DNA of 64,000 nt from Nitrosospira multiformis (GTDB taxonomy: Bacteria; Pseudomonadota; Gammaproteobacteria; Burkholderiales; Nitrosomonadaceae): the NCBI RefSeq assembly GCF_003050865.1, contig NZ_QAOK01000014.1, positions 19,627 to 83,626 on the forward strand, given 5' to 3'. This document shows positions 9,657 to 18,498 of the stretch, one piece after another; the stretch's first letter is position 1, and the number at the start of each line of letters is the position of its first letter. The position numbers were made by a program, and so were the translations under genes. The notes under the pieces are model-generated. The model searched no databases and was not told the origin of the DNA. It worked only from the letters and a program-made list of their open reading frames with translations.

Positions 9657-11552
9657 CTACTTGATAACCGTCACAGGGACGGATGAGGATGCGCTATTTC
9701 CCGCCGCATCCTTGGCGACTACCTGGACAGTATGTGCGCCTGCCGCAACGTTGCGTATATTCCAGTTGTAACCCAGCGTACTTCCCTTTCCGGTAGCCTT
9801 GAGCGCACCGTCGATGTAGAGCATATGGGTGATTCCCGAGGCGCCGCTATCGTCGCTCGCATTCACGCTGATTGGAACGTTGTTGCCCGAGACATTGCCT
9901 GCCACCGGATTGATTATCTTCACCTGCGGAGCAGTGGCATCCTTGATCACCGTGGTCGTTCCGTTTGCCACGTTCACCAATAAGGCAGTCGAAGCCTTGG
10001 AATTGCCGGCTGCGTCGAACGCATAAGCGACCAGACTTACCATGCCGTTGGTCACACCCGTCGAATCCCAGGTGAAGGTGAACGGCGCCGAGGTATCAAC
10101 CGCCACCGTCGTGCTGTTTGCTCTCAGTTCCACCCGCGTCACCCCGACATTATCGGTAGCTGTCACATTCACTCCAGCCAGGCCCGTCACGGTTGACCCG
10201 CCAGCAGGGGAGGTAATGGAAACCGCAGGTGCTTGTGTATCTCCGGCGACCACTGCTGCGGCCGCCGCCTGCACAGCACGCGCAGCATCGACCCGTCCAT
10301 AGCCATAATAGGGATCGCGCCCGGCCGTACCCAAGTCCACCGCCGTGGAATACAGCAGGCTCTCGATCTGGGTATTGGGTAATGCCGGTTTGGCCGCCAT
10401 CATGAGTGCCACCACGCCAGCCGTTACCGGGCTGGAGAACGACGTGCCGGAAGCCGCGCCATAACCGCCACCCCTAGTCGTCGTCCATATTCCAGCGCCA
10501 GGCGCGGCAAGAGAGATGTAGTTTCCGTAGCTCGACCAACTGGCTCTGGAGTCGTTCGACTCTGTGGCGGCTACCGCTACCATCGATGTCGTTACCGCAT
10601 AATTCTGGAGCACCCCTGTATTTCCGCCACTCACGATAACCAGACCACCTTTATCCTTCATGTATTGCGCTGCGCTGCGGGTGCTCGAACTGTCGGTCAA
10701 CCCCAGGAAGCTGGCGTTGGCGACACGAACTCCGCGGTCTGCCGCATAGATGAGCCCTTGAGAAATCGCACTCCAGGTAGCATACCCATTGCTTCCGCTT
10801 ACCCGGACAGGCATTATTTTAGCCTGCGCAGCCACCCCGGCAACGCCCTGGCCATTGTTTGCCATGGCAGCTGCTGATCCTGCAACCTTCGTTCCATGCC
10901 CATAAACGTCCGATGTGTTGGAGTTGTTCTCGTAGAAATTCCAGCCCGGAACAAGCTGGAGTGAGAGATCAGGGTGATTTGGGTCAACCCCGGAATCCAG
11001 AATGGCGATGGTCACACCGCTGCCCAGGGAGCCGTCCCAGGCGGACGGGGCTCCAATCTTGGGTAAATGCCAGGCGCTGCCATAGTAGGGATCGTTGGGG
11101 ATGAGCGCAGGTTCCACTTCCTGGTCAATCTCAGCAAACTTGAAAGCCGGATGATGCGCCAGCCGTGCCGCGACTGCCTTCTCCGAAGCATTGCCCGGCA
11201 AGTCCACGATGTACAGATTGCTCTGCCCGATCTTCCTGCCCTTGCCGCCATGTTCGCCCAGAACCTTTGCCAGTTCCTTTTCCGGCAATCCGGCGCGCGG
11301 CATGACCAGGATGCGACCCTTCGCCCAGCCAAGCGGCTTTTTCACTCCAGGCCCCCTGCCCTCCGGAGGCTCTGCACTGGAAATAGCCGGGGCCAGCCCC
11401 AGGAAAACTGCCAATATTCCCCCCAAAAGGTGATGCCAAGGCTTGGAGATGTGCTGCGAGTTGGAAGTGCTTGATTGAATAATGCCCGAAGCTAACTGCT
11501 CCGAAACTGGCTTCCTTGAGCCGGCTGCAGGCGCCTTATGGTTGATGTTCAC
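9657..11552 (-). CDS. secreted subtilisin-like serine protease (S8) with Ig-like repeats
   Basis: 631 residues from a GTG at 11552 with an excellent AGGAGGA site. It has a long N-region signal peptide (hydrophobic part about 42-60), then an inhibitor-like propeptide (about 75-150). The S8 catalytic domain carries Asp186 in AILDSGVDPNHPD, His219 in YGHGTKVAG, oxyanion Asn311 and Ser371 in ASGTSFSSPVTAG. Two Ig-like (Big/cadherin-like) modules follow (about 440-535 and 540-631), each with TDNVGV- or DDSGASG-type motifs. It is an extracellular endopeptidase and a plausible substrate of the T2SS encoded 2-15 kb away. Its leader contains a c-di-GMP-I riboswitch. Confidence 0.93.
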   Translation of the reverse strand: MNINHKAPAAGSRKPVSEQLASGIIQSSTSNSQHISKPWHHLLGGILAVFLGLAPAISSAEPPEGRGPGVKKPLGWAKGRILVMPRAGLPEKELAKVLGEHGGKGRKIGQSNLYIVDLPGNASEKAVAARLAHHPAFKFAEIDQEVEPALIPNDPYYGSAWHLPKIGAPSAWDGSLGSGVTIAILDSGVDPNHPDLSLQLVPGWNFYENNSNTSDVYGHGTKVAGSAAAMANNGQGVAGVAAQAKIMPVRVSGSNGYATWSAISQGLIYAADRGVRVANASFLGLTDSSSTRSAAQYMKDKGGLVIVSGGNTGVLQNYAVTTSMVAVAATESNDSRASWSSYGNYISLAAPGAGIWTTTRGGGYGAASGTSFSSPVTAGVVALMMAAKPALPNTQIESLLYSTAVDLGTAGRDPYYGYGRVDAARAVQAAAAAVVAGDTQAPAVSITSPAGGSTVTGLAGVNVTATDNVGVTRVELRANSTTVAVDTSAPFTFTWDSTGVTNGMVSLVAYAFDAAGNSKASTALLVNVANGTTTVIKDATAPQVKIINPVAGNVSGNNVPISVNASDDSGASGITHMLYIDGALKATGKGSTLGYNWNIRNVAAGAHTVQVVAKDAAGNSASSSVPVTVIK

Positions 11553-11556
11553 GTAG

Positions 11557-11586
11557 TTCCTCCTCTTATGGGAGGCGGAACCGCCT
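11557..11586 (-). promoter_or_regulatory. possible Shine-Dalgarno switch before the subtilase start
   Basis: On the minus strand two mutually exclusive hairpins overlap. AGGCGG pairs with CCGCCT around a two-base loop. Alternatively CCTCC (at 11575-11571, part of the first stem) pairs with the GGAGG of the ribosome site (11563-11559). The second fold would hide the ribosome site. This is what a riboswitch expression platform looks like, but that reading is inference from base pairing by eye. Confidence 0.45.
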
Positions 11587-11695
11587 AGATAGGCCGGATG
11601 TCGAAAAGCGCACTGAGCCGGAGCATTAAGATCCAGCCAGCACTCTCTAATAGCTTCTCGTCAGTCAAAGAATTGACAAGAAAATGGCATTATCT

Positions 11696-11769
11696 GGCAG
11701 TCCTGCCGTCCTGGGGCCTTTGCCCGGTAGACCGATGACTTTGCGTCCCCCGCTTTCGCGAGGTTTGCC
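11696..11769 (-). promoter_or_regulatory. cyclic-di-GMP-I (GEMM-I) riboswitch
   Basis: Read on the minus strand, the segment starts GGCAAACC, has a stem capped by a GAAA tetraloop, then the signature GGGACGCAAAG, then a second hairpin beginning TCGGTCTACCGGG, and closes with CTGCC pairing to the first GGCA. This is the conserved GEMM-I layout (P1 closing helix, P2 with GNRA tetraloop, P3). It lies 144 bases before the GTG of the subtilase gene on the same strand, so it should control that gene in response to the second messenger c-di-GMP. Whether binding turns the gene on or off is not visible. Confidence 0.88.
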
Positions 11770-12070
11770 TTTTACAGATTAAAAATTGCAGTGTTATCGT
11801 ATCTGAACCACCCATAGGGTCTATGGGTAAAGCAACTGCACAAAAATGATTCTGTTCGCTGCTTTATCTGGAGATGAAAAATGCTGCTGATCTAAACCAC
11901 CCGAAAATTTCGAGATTTGCAATTCTTGCAAAGCAAACTTCTTGCTTATTTTGCAGCCATGGCGATTTTTGCTGCAACGATTGGGGAGAGTGATTTGAAG
12001 GTTTCCAGGAGAAAAGATAATGCTGCCACTCATTTCCATGCTTTCACATATTCTATTCATCCCAAAAGCG
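11770..12070 (-). other. intergenic region upstream of the subtilase riboswitch
   Basis: No credible gene. It should contain the promoter for the riboswitch-subtilase transcript. One 8-bp hairpin, ACCCATAG/CTATGGGT (11810-11828), is seen. A minus-strand frame of 96 codons across 11821-12111 has no ribosome site or family resemblance. Confidence 0.5.
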
Positions 12071-12093
12071 GCAAACCCGCGAAGCGGGTTTGC
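12071..12093 (-). terminator. hairpin terminator after PEP-CTERM gene
   Basis: A perfect 10-bp stem GCAAACCCGC/GCGGGTTTGC with a 3-base loop lies 22 bases after the stop of the minus-strand PEP-CTERM gene. On the minus strand it is followed by CGCTTTTGGG, so the T-tract is short. Confidence 0.65.
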
Positions 12094-12114
12094 AAAGGTG
12101 AAAACAGTCAATTA

Positions 12115-12903
12115 TTATTTGTATCTGCGTGAAACGCCCAGACCCAGTAGACCCAAGCCGAGAAGCGCTAGCGTTCCCGGTTCCGGCAGTTCTTGGGCAA
12201 AGGTACCGGCATTTTTCCAGGTAACGTCATGGGAACCAGGGTCCTTCTCAAGCGAGGTTGTTAGCGTAGTTTGCCCTTTTTTCTCCTTGCCACTGGTTTG
12301 CAGCGCCATTACATCGAAGTGCGCCCAATCGACAGCATTGAAGCCTCCAAGGGTTAATTCCTTGATCTCGCCAGCCTTGAAGTCATTTTCTGTTTCAAAA
12401 TTCGGCACTGCCCCCGCAGTCTTCGTAAAATTCCCAATATCAAAAAAGAGAAAATCTGCACTCCCCGCCTTTACCGGAGTATGGTTATCGGGAAAAAAAT
12501 TCAGCGTCGCGTTTGTATAGAATGCGAAATTACCGTTAACTGTCAAAGAACCGACTGCATCCGCTAACTGTCCATCGGGTACGGATACAAGCAGTACTGC
12601 GCCATGGCCATTGAAGACGCTAGGAAAAGTTCCTTTGTTAACATCAGACCAATCAACACTCCCGAATTTCCCCCCAAGCAACTGCACCCCATCATCTTTG
12701 TAAATACCTCCGACATATAATATATTTCCGGAAGTGATAGCGGTATTTTCTTCTTTCGGATCGGTCGTCTTGCCTTGGTAATCTGCGTAGATTCCTTTGT
12801 CACCCGCCCCCGCTGGAGCCCCAATCTGAAGGATAGGGACAGCCCAGGCGTGGCTGGTGGCAAACAATGCTGCGATTCCCGCGTATATCGCTGCGTGCTT
12901 CAT
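12115..12903 (-). CDS. PEP-CTERM sorting domain protein
   Basis: 262 residues: a signal peptide (cleavage near SHAWAVP), a beta-rich mature region, and a typical C-terminal signal, LPEPGTLALLGLGLLGLG followed by SRRYK. The N-terminal VPILQIGAPAGAGDKGIYAD and the general plan resemble proteins called choice-of-anchor N. It is predicted to be exported and processed by an exosortase; the function of the mature domain is unknown. ATG start at 12903, with AAGAGGGAAA before it. Confidence 0.85.
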   Translation of the reverse strand: MKHAAIYAGIAALFATSHAWAVPILQIGAPAGAGDKGIYADYQGKTTDPKEENTAITSGNILYVGGIYKDDGVQLLGGKFGSVDWSDVNKGTFPSVFNGHGAVLLVSVPDGQLADAVGSLTVNGNFAFYTNATLNFFPDNHTPVKAGSADFLFFDIGNFTKTAGAVPNFETENDFKAGEIKELTLGGFNAVDWAHFDVMALQTSGKEKKGQTTLTTSLEKDPGSHDVTWKNAGTFAQELPEPGTLALLGLGLLGLGVSRRYK

Positions 12904-13208
12904 GACTTTTCCCTCTTGTTTAAGTTATGTTTGTTAGAATGCTTCACTACAACAATAGATAAGCAATTTTTGTGCCAATATGTCCATCTCCATGTAATCC
13001 TTAATTTAATTAAGGTTTTTATTCCTTCCTATTGATAGCCAAGCAGAAGTGTAAGGAAATTCGACAAGAGCATAGGGCGCTATTGCCTTACCACGCGAGG
13101 AGAATCGAAAACAATAAAAAATCAGGCAGGACTGGCGCTCGTTTTTATCTCGATCAGAGCTCTCAATCGAGAATTAAACGAGGGGACAATGCTGTTACCA
13201 TACAGGCA
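12904..13208. other. intergenic region without recognisable gene
   Basis: AT-richer stretch between the PEP-CTERM gene start and the gspM stop, both on the minus strand. It should hold the PEP-CTERM promoter. I see no RNA gene, no GEMM motif, and only a short unconvincing plus-strand frame. Confidence 0.5.
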
Positions 13209-13697
13209 TCACCCCGCGCCCTGGAGAATGAATATTGCGATGACTTTCACCCTGCCAGGCTCAGGGAGCGCTTCGACTCGCGCCGTTTCAAGACGGACAT
13301 GCTGTTGCATCCCTGCAAGCCATGAAAGCCAATCCGCGAATGGCACAGCCGTAAACGTGATCTGAACCTGATCATTCCCCAGCGTATCGATGCCATTCAA
13401 AGCATGGGAAAGCCCCAGGACATCTGCCTGGGTTTGCATGAGAGTATGCAAATCGCCGGATGACGGAGGCGGGGATGGGGTAACCTTTATACGCTCGTAC
13501 CCGGCCGCCTGCTGCTCGAACTCTTCCGCCTGGACGCGCAGTTGTGGAAGGCTCGAGCGCAACCGGGTACGTGCCCTGTCCGCGGCGCTGACCAGCCACA
13601 GATAAAGTACCGCGCTCGAAATCACCCCCAATATTATGATCACCCGCCGCTCCCGGGGAGAGCGTGATTCCCATGCTTTCCGCAGCCGTTCCCTCAC
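13209..13697 (-). CDS. gspM: type II secretion system protein M
   Basis: 162 residues. A short cytoplasmic start, one membrane helix (IIILGVISSAVLYLWLVSAA, about 20-39), a coiled segment and a small periplasmic alpha/beta domain ending VKVIAIFILQGAG. This is the GspM plan: inner-membrane platform component binding GspL. Its ATG overlaps the gspL stop by four bases, and it is the last gene of the gspG-M operon. No gspN follows. Confidence 0.88.
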   Translation of the reverse strand: MRERLRKAWESRSPRERRVIIILGVISSAVLYLWLVSAADRARTRLRSSLPQLRVQAEEFEQQAAGYERIKVTPSPPPSSGDLHTLMQTQADVLGLSHALNGIDTLGNDQVQITFTAVPFADWLSWLAGMQQHVRLETARVEALPEPGRVKVIAIFILQGAG

Positions 13698-14950
13698 GGG
13701 GTCCTCACCACGAGCACAATGACTCCGCCTCCCGCATCTGCCGGCGCCGGATTGATATCGACACTCAGATCGTTTTCCCGCAATTGAGCAGCAATACGGT
13801 TCGCGAGCCCTTCCTCAGCGGCCAACTCAAGCGTTATTCTCCCGCTATCATAGGAAACCGCACGCAGACTGCCAGGAGCCAATTCGTTCAATTCCGGTCC
13901 CACTGTTTTGATCATGGGCAAGAAATCGGCGGTATCAGGCACTCCTGCCGCATGCCGCGCCTCGGCGAGCTTTCGGCGCATCTGTAGCGCAGGGTCCACT
14001 ACCGCGACCGCAGCCGGAAATATGGTGCGAAACCGGGTTTCCATTTGCTGATGCAAGGTACGCTCTTCATTGGCAAGTAAGGCCCAGTCAGCGGCAACGG
14101 CCAGGGAATGGATCACCAACGCTGCCGCGCCGATCCAGACTGCTGGCCGCAGACGTGAAAAAAGCCCACTGAAAAAAGGCCAGCGTTTGCGTTCCTGCAG
14201 CAGACTGATACTGGATTGCGGTGCCCTGCGCCAATCCCAGGTCCCCGCAATGTATACAGGAATACTGAGCACGCGTTGCCACGCTTCGATATCCGGCGCT
14301 GCCGCAGGGTTCTTCATGGTCCCCCCGGCACTCCCCTCAAATGTCATTGCGCCTTCAGGCTCAACTGTATAGAGCACGATGGATGCCGGTCTCGCTCCAT
14401 GCCTTTCCGCATCTTCCAGCATGAGATGCAATGACAGCGGAGGAGATGCGTCATCTCCGCAATCTGTTGCTCCCCCTTCAAACTCGCCGGTGCGCACAAA
14501 ACCTTCCTGGCCATCCCAGGCGAAACTCCATTCTCCCGGCGTCCATGGCAATAACAGTGTTTCACAGTAAATTTCATCCACCGGGATAGCAGCCGCCTGA
14601 AGCGCATCGAGACACTCTGTCAGCCCTTTTTTATCCACTGCCGCGAGTATGCCTTCGTCTCCAGCGGAACCGATCCAGCTCACCTGATTAGCGTCAGGTT
14701 CACGCAGCATCTCTTCTTCAACCGCAAAAGCCAGTACTGATCCAGTCTGCCGCCTGGCAGCGTCAGGTAAGCGAGCCCGTGTGAGCAAAACCTGGGCAGC
14801 TGGAATGATCAACTGGACAGAACTCGCGTTTTTCGGCAGATCAGCTATCTGCCCTTCTCCTGTCAAGGGCAGTCCATCATCGCCAATCCATATCCATTGG
14901 CAACTCAATGGTTCCTCCAGAAGATGGCACCGGATTCTTAGCAGACTCAT
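13694..14950 (-). CDS. gspL: type II secretion system protein L
   Basis: 418 residues. The cytoplasmic actin-like domain (about 1-245) carries the GspL signatures (VQLIIPAAQVLLTRARLP, VLAFAVEEEML). A membrane helix follows (about 270-290), then a periplasmic ferredoxin-like domain with RAVSYDSGRITLEL. It links the ATPase GspE to the membrane platform. It overlaps gspK upstream and gspM downstream by four bases each. Confidence 0.9.
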   Translation of the reverse strand: MSLLRIRCHLLEEPLSCQWIWIGDDGLPLTGEGQIADLPKNASSVQLIIPAAQVLLTRARLPDAARRQTGSVLAFAVEEEMLREPDANQVSWIGSAGDEGILAAVDKKGLTECLDALQAAAIPVDEIYCETLLLPWTPGEWSFAWDGQEGFVRTGEFEGGATDCGDDASPPLSLHLMLEDAERHGARPASIVLYTVEPEGAMTFEGSAGGTMKNPAAAPDIEAWQRVLSIPVYIAGTWDWRRAPQSSISLLQERKRWPFFSGLFSRLRPAVWIGAAALVIHSLAVAADWALLANEERTLHQQMETRFRTIFPAAVAVVDPALQMRRKLAEARHAAGVPDTADFLPMIKTVGPELNELAPGSLRAVSYDSGRITLELAAEEGLANRIAAQLRENDLSVDINPAPADAGGGVIVLVVRTP

Positions 14951-15861
14951 GAATATTTACGCCAGACAATAGCCGGCCACCCCCCCTCATCACGGTTAAG
15001 GAGAACCACTCCCTCGGCCTGCGCTTCGCCGATGGCTACGCTGAGTGTCGCGAGAAAATAATTGCTACTGGTTCCAATATCGCTTTCCTCTACCCCAGCG
15101 CCCTGGGGAAGACGGTTCAGAAAATCGGCTTGATCGCGAAAATGGGCGCGCGCGCGCTGGAGAGTCAATGTGCGGGCATTTCCAATTCCCAGCCCCTCAA
15201 CAATGGCAGCAAGCACTTCGGGGGGCGCGGTATTGACATTGACAGTGGTAAAATTCGGCAGGGCCGTCACGAACGGGCGCAAGCGGGCGCGTATATCCCT
15301 GTTGAAACCGCGAATACGGGCCAGTTCCGCTACATCGGTCAGGGGTCTGTTGGCAGTAAGGTAAGAGGGATTCAGCACACTGTAATATTCATCCTCGGCG
15401 CCATGCTGCGGACGCGGTTCGCTGTCAACGTCTATCCAGTCAGCCAACGCATCGGCAAGCGTATCCGGCAAATCGAGCAAGGCCAGCAAGCGCTTGAAGT
15501 GAGCAAGCTGTGCCGCACTGATTTTTCCATCGGGAGCCAGGTTGTTCAGATTGAACAAGCCCTGCTGATCGTGGATGTGGCCCGTGAGTTCACCGTTTTC
15601 AACGGGCATCGCCGGAATTTGCAATGCCCAGGGTTCGCCCAGGTGATCGACGCTGCCCATCCGGTTGTCATCGTTCAGCACGGCTCGAACCCAGTCCACC
15701 CCCGCCTTGACCATCGCCTGCGCCTGAACGTAATCATGCGCAAGCTGGCTTTGCCGTGACCAGATACCCTGAGAGGTAATGATAGCTGTTGCGGTTATCG
15801 ACGCGAGGGCAACGACACCCATGGCAAGCACGACTGCTATCCCACGTTGTCCTGTTCTCAT
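14947..15861 (-). CDS. gspK: type II secretion system minor pseudopilin K
   Basis: 304 residues. Short prepilin leader (MRTGQRG then IAVVLAMGVVALASITATA) typical of GspK, which usually lacks the Glu5 of other pseudopilins, as here. The large globular domain has GVDWVRAVLNDD, HDQQGLFNLNNL and VNVNTAPPEVLAAI, all GspK hallmarks. It caps the pseudopilus tip with GspI and GspJ. Four bases separate it from gspJ. Confidence 0.93.
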   Translation of the reverse strand: MRTGQRGIAVVLAMGVVALASITATAIITSQGIWSRQSQLAHDYVQAQAMVKAGVDWVRAVLNDDNRMGSVDHLGEPWALQIPAMPVENGELTGHIHDQQGLFNLNNLAPDGKISAAQLAHFKRLLALLDLPDTLADALADWIDVDSEPRPQHGAEDEYYSVLNPSYLTANRPLTDVAELARIRGFNRDIRARLRPFVTALPNFTTVNVNTAPPEVLAAIVEGLGIGNARTLTLQRARAHFRDQADFLNRLPQGAGVEESDIGTSSNYFLATLSVAIGEAQAEGVVLLNRDEGGWPAIVWRKYS

Positions 15862-15865
15862 GGTT

Positions 15866-16486
15866 TCACTGGAAAATGCGTTCTATTTCCTCTCCCGAGG
15901 CTAGCGCAATGCGCAGGCGCACGGCCTGAGGAATGGAAGAAATCGTAGACACCGGCGTGTCAGGCGCTCCACTTGGCCAAGCATTCACCCATGCACGATT
16001 TGCAGTAAGATAGTGCAACTCCATTTTCGCCACCCCCGCCAATACCGGATAACGCATGGCTACTGTCCGGGGACCGATATCAAGACTCGGCCACAACCAA
16101 AGCTCGATTTCCCGTTTATCATTCAGCTGGTAGGCGGTCCGCCGTGCAGTATCCGTTTCTTCGATGGAGCCCAGACGGCTGAATTCCATGTAGGGCAACA
16201 AGCCCCCATCGGGCGCCGCTTTTATCACTCCACGCCAGGCCGGCAAGACGCCGGAGGCGGTTCGAATCGGGCGCGGTATCGCAAGTTGCACATCACGTTC
16301 AAACCTTGTGAGGAATAAATTTATGCGGCGCCATTTTTCAGTTTCCCACTTGACATACTCTTGCGCCTCGAGTATCGCCCCAAGTCCACGATAAGACATC
16401 ACTGCCAGCAAAGACAGAACAGTCAGCGCAACCAGCAGTTCAATCAGGGTAAATCCCCGAAAACTGGTTTTACGCATGGATTTCAT
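15866..16486 (-). CDS. gspJ: type II secretion system minor pseudopilin J
   Basis: 206 residues with a class III prepilin signal: RG then FTLIELLVALTVLSLLAVMSYRG. The C-terminal region has AVRLRIALASGEEIERIFQ, matching GspJ. It is a tip component of the pseudopilus, cleaved by a prepilin peptidase not encoded here. ATG at 16486. Confidence 0.9.
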   Translation of the reverse strand: MKSMRKTSFRGFTLIELLVALTVLSLLAVMSYRGLGAILEAQEYVKWETEKWRRINLFLTRFERDVQLAIPRPIRTASGVLPAWRGVIKAAPDGGLLPYMEFSRLGSIEETDTARRTAYQLNDKREIELWLWPSLDIGPRTVAMRYPVLAGVAKMELHYLTANRAWVNAWPSGAPDTPVSTISSIPQAVRLRIALASGEEIERIFQ

Positions 16487-16604
16487 GGAAAAGGATTATG
16501 AAACCTTCTTCGTCGAGGACATGAACGCAAGAAGTCATAGGAAAGTTGAACAGCAATCTTCCACTCCTGCGAACTGCCATCGCGCTGTCTCCCGACAAGC
16601 TTGC

Positions 16605-17012
16605 TCACGGATTCCCCGGGATTGCCGGTTGCGCCAGATATCCTGTCAGATGCGCAAGCCGGTGCGATTCTCCGGCAGGCGCAAATACCGAAATATTCAC
16701 CCGCCGGAATGAGGGATTTGCAGTTTCCGTAATATCCGCCTGCCACGTGAAATCCATATTTCCTTGCTTTGCTGTTCCACGATATGTGCCAGGCGGCGGC
16801 CATGTGCCGCGAGCACGCTGCTCTGTCAGCAGATTTTCCGCGACCCATCCTGCCAGCAGTCGCGAACGCAATTCACCGACATTGATTGTGCCCTGCCCTG
16901 CGGCACGCAGTGCGGCCATGAGAGCAAACGCAATGATTGCCAATGCGACCAGAACCTCAACCAGCGTGAATCCACGGTTTCTACCGCAGCTGCCGGGATA
17001 TGATTTCATCAT
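16605..17012 (-). CDS. gspI: type II secretion system minor pseudopilin I
   Basis: 135 residues with a prepilin cleavage site, RNRG then FTLVEVLVALAIIAFALMAA. GspI features include WVAENLLTEQRARGTWPPPG and a short C-terminal domain. The start overlaps the gspH end by 32 bases. 118 non-coding bases separate its stop from gspJ, unusual in this otherwise packed operon. Confidence 0.88.
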   Translation of the reverse strand: MMKSYPGSCGRNRGFTLVEVLVALAIIAFALMAALRAAGQGTINVGELRSRLLAGWVAENLLTEQRARGTWPPPGTYRGTAKQGNMDFTWQADITETANPSFRRVNISVFAPAGESHRLAHLTGYLAQPAIPGNP

Positions 17013-17499
17013 TCACTCTTCCCTCTCCCGGCAATGCCTGCACATCGCCGACCGGAGATCCTGTGACCGTATAGCGTTCCGTCCCAAAAGATATCTTTAT
17101 GGCATAAGCCGGCATTGAACCGTGAGGATTGAACTCCAGTCGCATAAAATCTGCTGGCGACATTTCGATCAACATGCCCGCGATCTTCATGCCCTGCGGA
17201 AACGTTCGTTCCCGGAAGAGATCATTATTACGAATTTCCGACCAACCGGCGCCCCGTTGATTCTGTAAGAACCGATAGCTCGAGCCATCTGTTGTCCAGG
17301 CGAGAGATCTTCCTGACATACGCGCCTCGGTCCCCGCCAGGTCAAGGAGTTGGGCCAGTCGTTCCGCCTCGACACGAAGAAGAGCGCGTTCGTCCGGCCG
17401 CACTATGCTGCTGATGAGTCCCGCAAAAAGCCCGATGATCACCAGTGCGACAAGCACTTCGATGAGCGTGAATCCGCCCCCGGCTCTTATCTCAGTCAC
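16981..17499 (-). CDS. gspH: type II secretion system minor pseudopilin H
   Basis: 172 residues with a prepilin signal, AGGG then FTLIEVLVALVIIGLFAGLI. The body has RVEAERLAQLLDLAGTEARM and a GWSEI..D-type segment that fits GspH. It sits beneath the GspI/J/K tip in the pseudopilus. 14 bases separate it from gspG upstream. Confidence 0.88.
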   Translation of the reverse strand: MTEIRAGGGFTLIEVLVALVIIGLFAGLISSIVRPDERALLRVEAERLAQLLDLAGTEARMSGRSLAWTTDGSSYRFLQNQRGAGWSEIRNNDLFRERTFPQGMKIAGMLIEMSPADFMRLEFNPHGSMPAYAIKISFGTERYTVTGSPVGDVQALPGEGRVNDEIISRQLR

Positions 17500-17513
17500 G
17501 AATCCTGTTGGCC

Positions 17514-18035
17514 TTACAGGTTCCAGGAGCCGACATCCGCATCGTTACCGTCTCCCCCGCGGGCGCCATCTGCCCCGAAACTGAAAACGTCGATTTCGCC
17601 GTGAACACCAGGGTTCAGGTATTGATAAGGATTGCCCCAGGGATCCTTCGGAAGACGCTCGATATATCCTCCGGCTTTCCAGTTGGGTGGAATCGGCGGA
17701 TCGGTCGGCTTCGTTACCAGCGCCTGCAATCCCTGTTCGGTCTTGGGATAGCGATGGTTATCGAGACGGTACAGCTTGAGCATCTGCATCAGGCTGGCGA
17801 CATCCTGTTTTGCTGCGATGATACGCGCTTCGTCAGGACGGCTGATGATTTTCGGCACCACCATTACAGCAAGAATTCCGAGAATTACCACCACCACCAT
17901 GACCTCGAGCAAAGTAAAACCGCTCTGCCTTCCGCGCCGTCCATACTCTGGGGCGATCAAATGGCCTGGAGCTTGTTGTCTTTCAGAGAGTAGATTGGAA
18001 CCAGATTTCTCCATCATTTTTACGTAAATACCCAT
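17514..18035 (-). CDS. gspG: type II secretion system major pseudopilin G
   Basis: The major pilin: after a Gly, FTLLEVMVVVVILGILAVMV, then YRLDNHRYPKTEQGLQALV, LPKDPWGNPYQYLNPG and a C-terminal Asp-rich calcium-site region (SFGADGARGGDGNDADVGSW). The leader before the cleaved Gly is about 38 residues, much longer than the usual 6-10. No ribosome site marks any of the possible ATG codons (18035, 18017, 18014), so the start is uncertain. First gene of the gspGHIJKLM operon. Confidence 0.93.
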   Translation of the reverse strand: MGIYVKMMEKSGSNLLSERQQAPGHLIAPEYGRRGRQSGFTLLEVMVVVVILGILAVMVVPKIISRPDEARIIAAKQDVASLMQMLKLYRLDNHRYPKTEQGLQALVTKPTDPPIPPNWKAGGYIERLPKDPWGNPYQYLNPGVHGEIDVFSFGADGARGGDGNDADVGSWNL

Positions 18036-18078
18036 CAAAAAACGGACAAAATGGAAAGAAGATTACCCAAGAAATTGT

Positions 18079-18383
18079 TCATTGTCGATTCCGGTTTTGC
18101 ACCATGACACACGCCTCCCGATCTGCCTCATAATCCACGCCTCGATGCAGCGTAACATTGGCCTCGCCGGGAAAAATTTTCAGTCGCGCCGGCGCACCGG
18201 AAGTGACATCAGCAATAATCCCAAAAAAACATATCCCTTATTCGCCAAACAGGAATAAATTACTGGCCCATTTTTCAGTGTTGCAAGCGAACTTTTCTGG
18301 GCCGCTGGGGCAACATACTGGAGCTCTGACAGAATCGAAGGTGGTGCCGTGCAACCGACCAGAAACACAATTGTTACCAGCAA
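18079..18383 (-). pseudogene. small lipoprotein gene broken by a one-base shift
   Basis: A minus-strand frame from TTG 18383 begins with a lipoprotein signal, VTIVFLVGC, and reads on to YSCLANKGYVF. At a run of seven T on the minus strand (18229-18223) the frame goes wrong. Reading on in the adjacent frame gives FGIIADVTSGAPARLKIFPG and more protein-like sequence to a TGA at 18079. One more T in the run would join them into a roughly 100-residue lipoprotein. It is either a real frameshift, a phase-variable tract, or a sequencing error. I do not recognise the family. Confidence 0.45.
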
Positions 18384-18498
18384 AAGCAGGTCTCATAACT
18401 TTCTTGTTTAAGAATCAATTTTGGTAGTTGAGCCAGTTTTGGACCCTAATTCCAACACTGCGCCTAAGTTGACATGCATGAATCTCATCACTATGTTG

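Noticed and set aside
11821..12111. 96-codon minus-strand frame
   Set aside because: No ribosome site, no homology that I can see, overlaps the terminator hairpin of the neighbouring gene.
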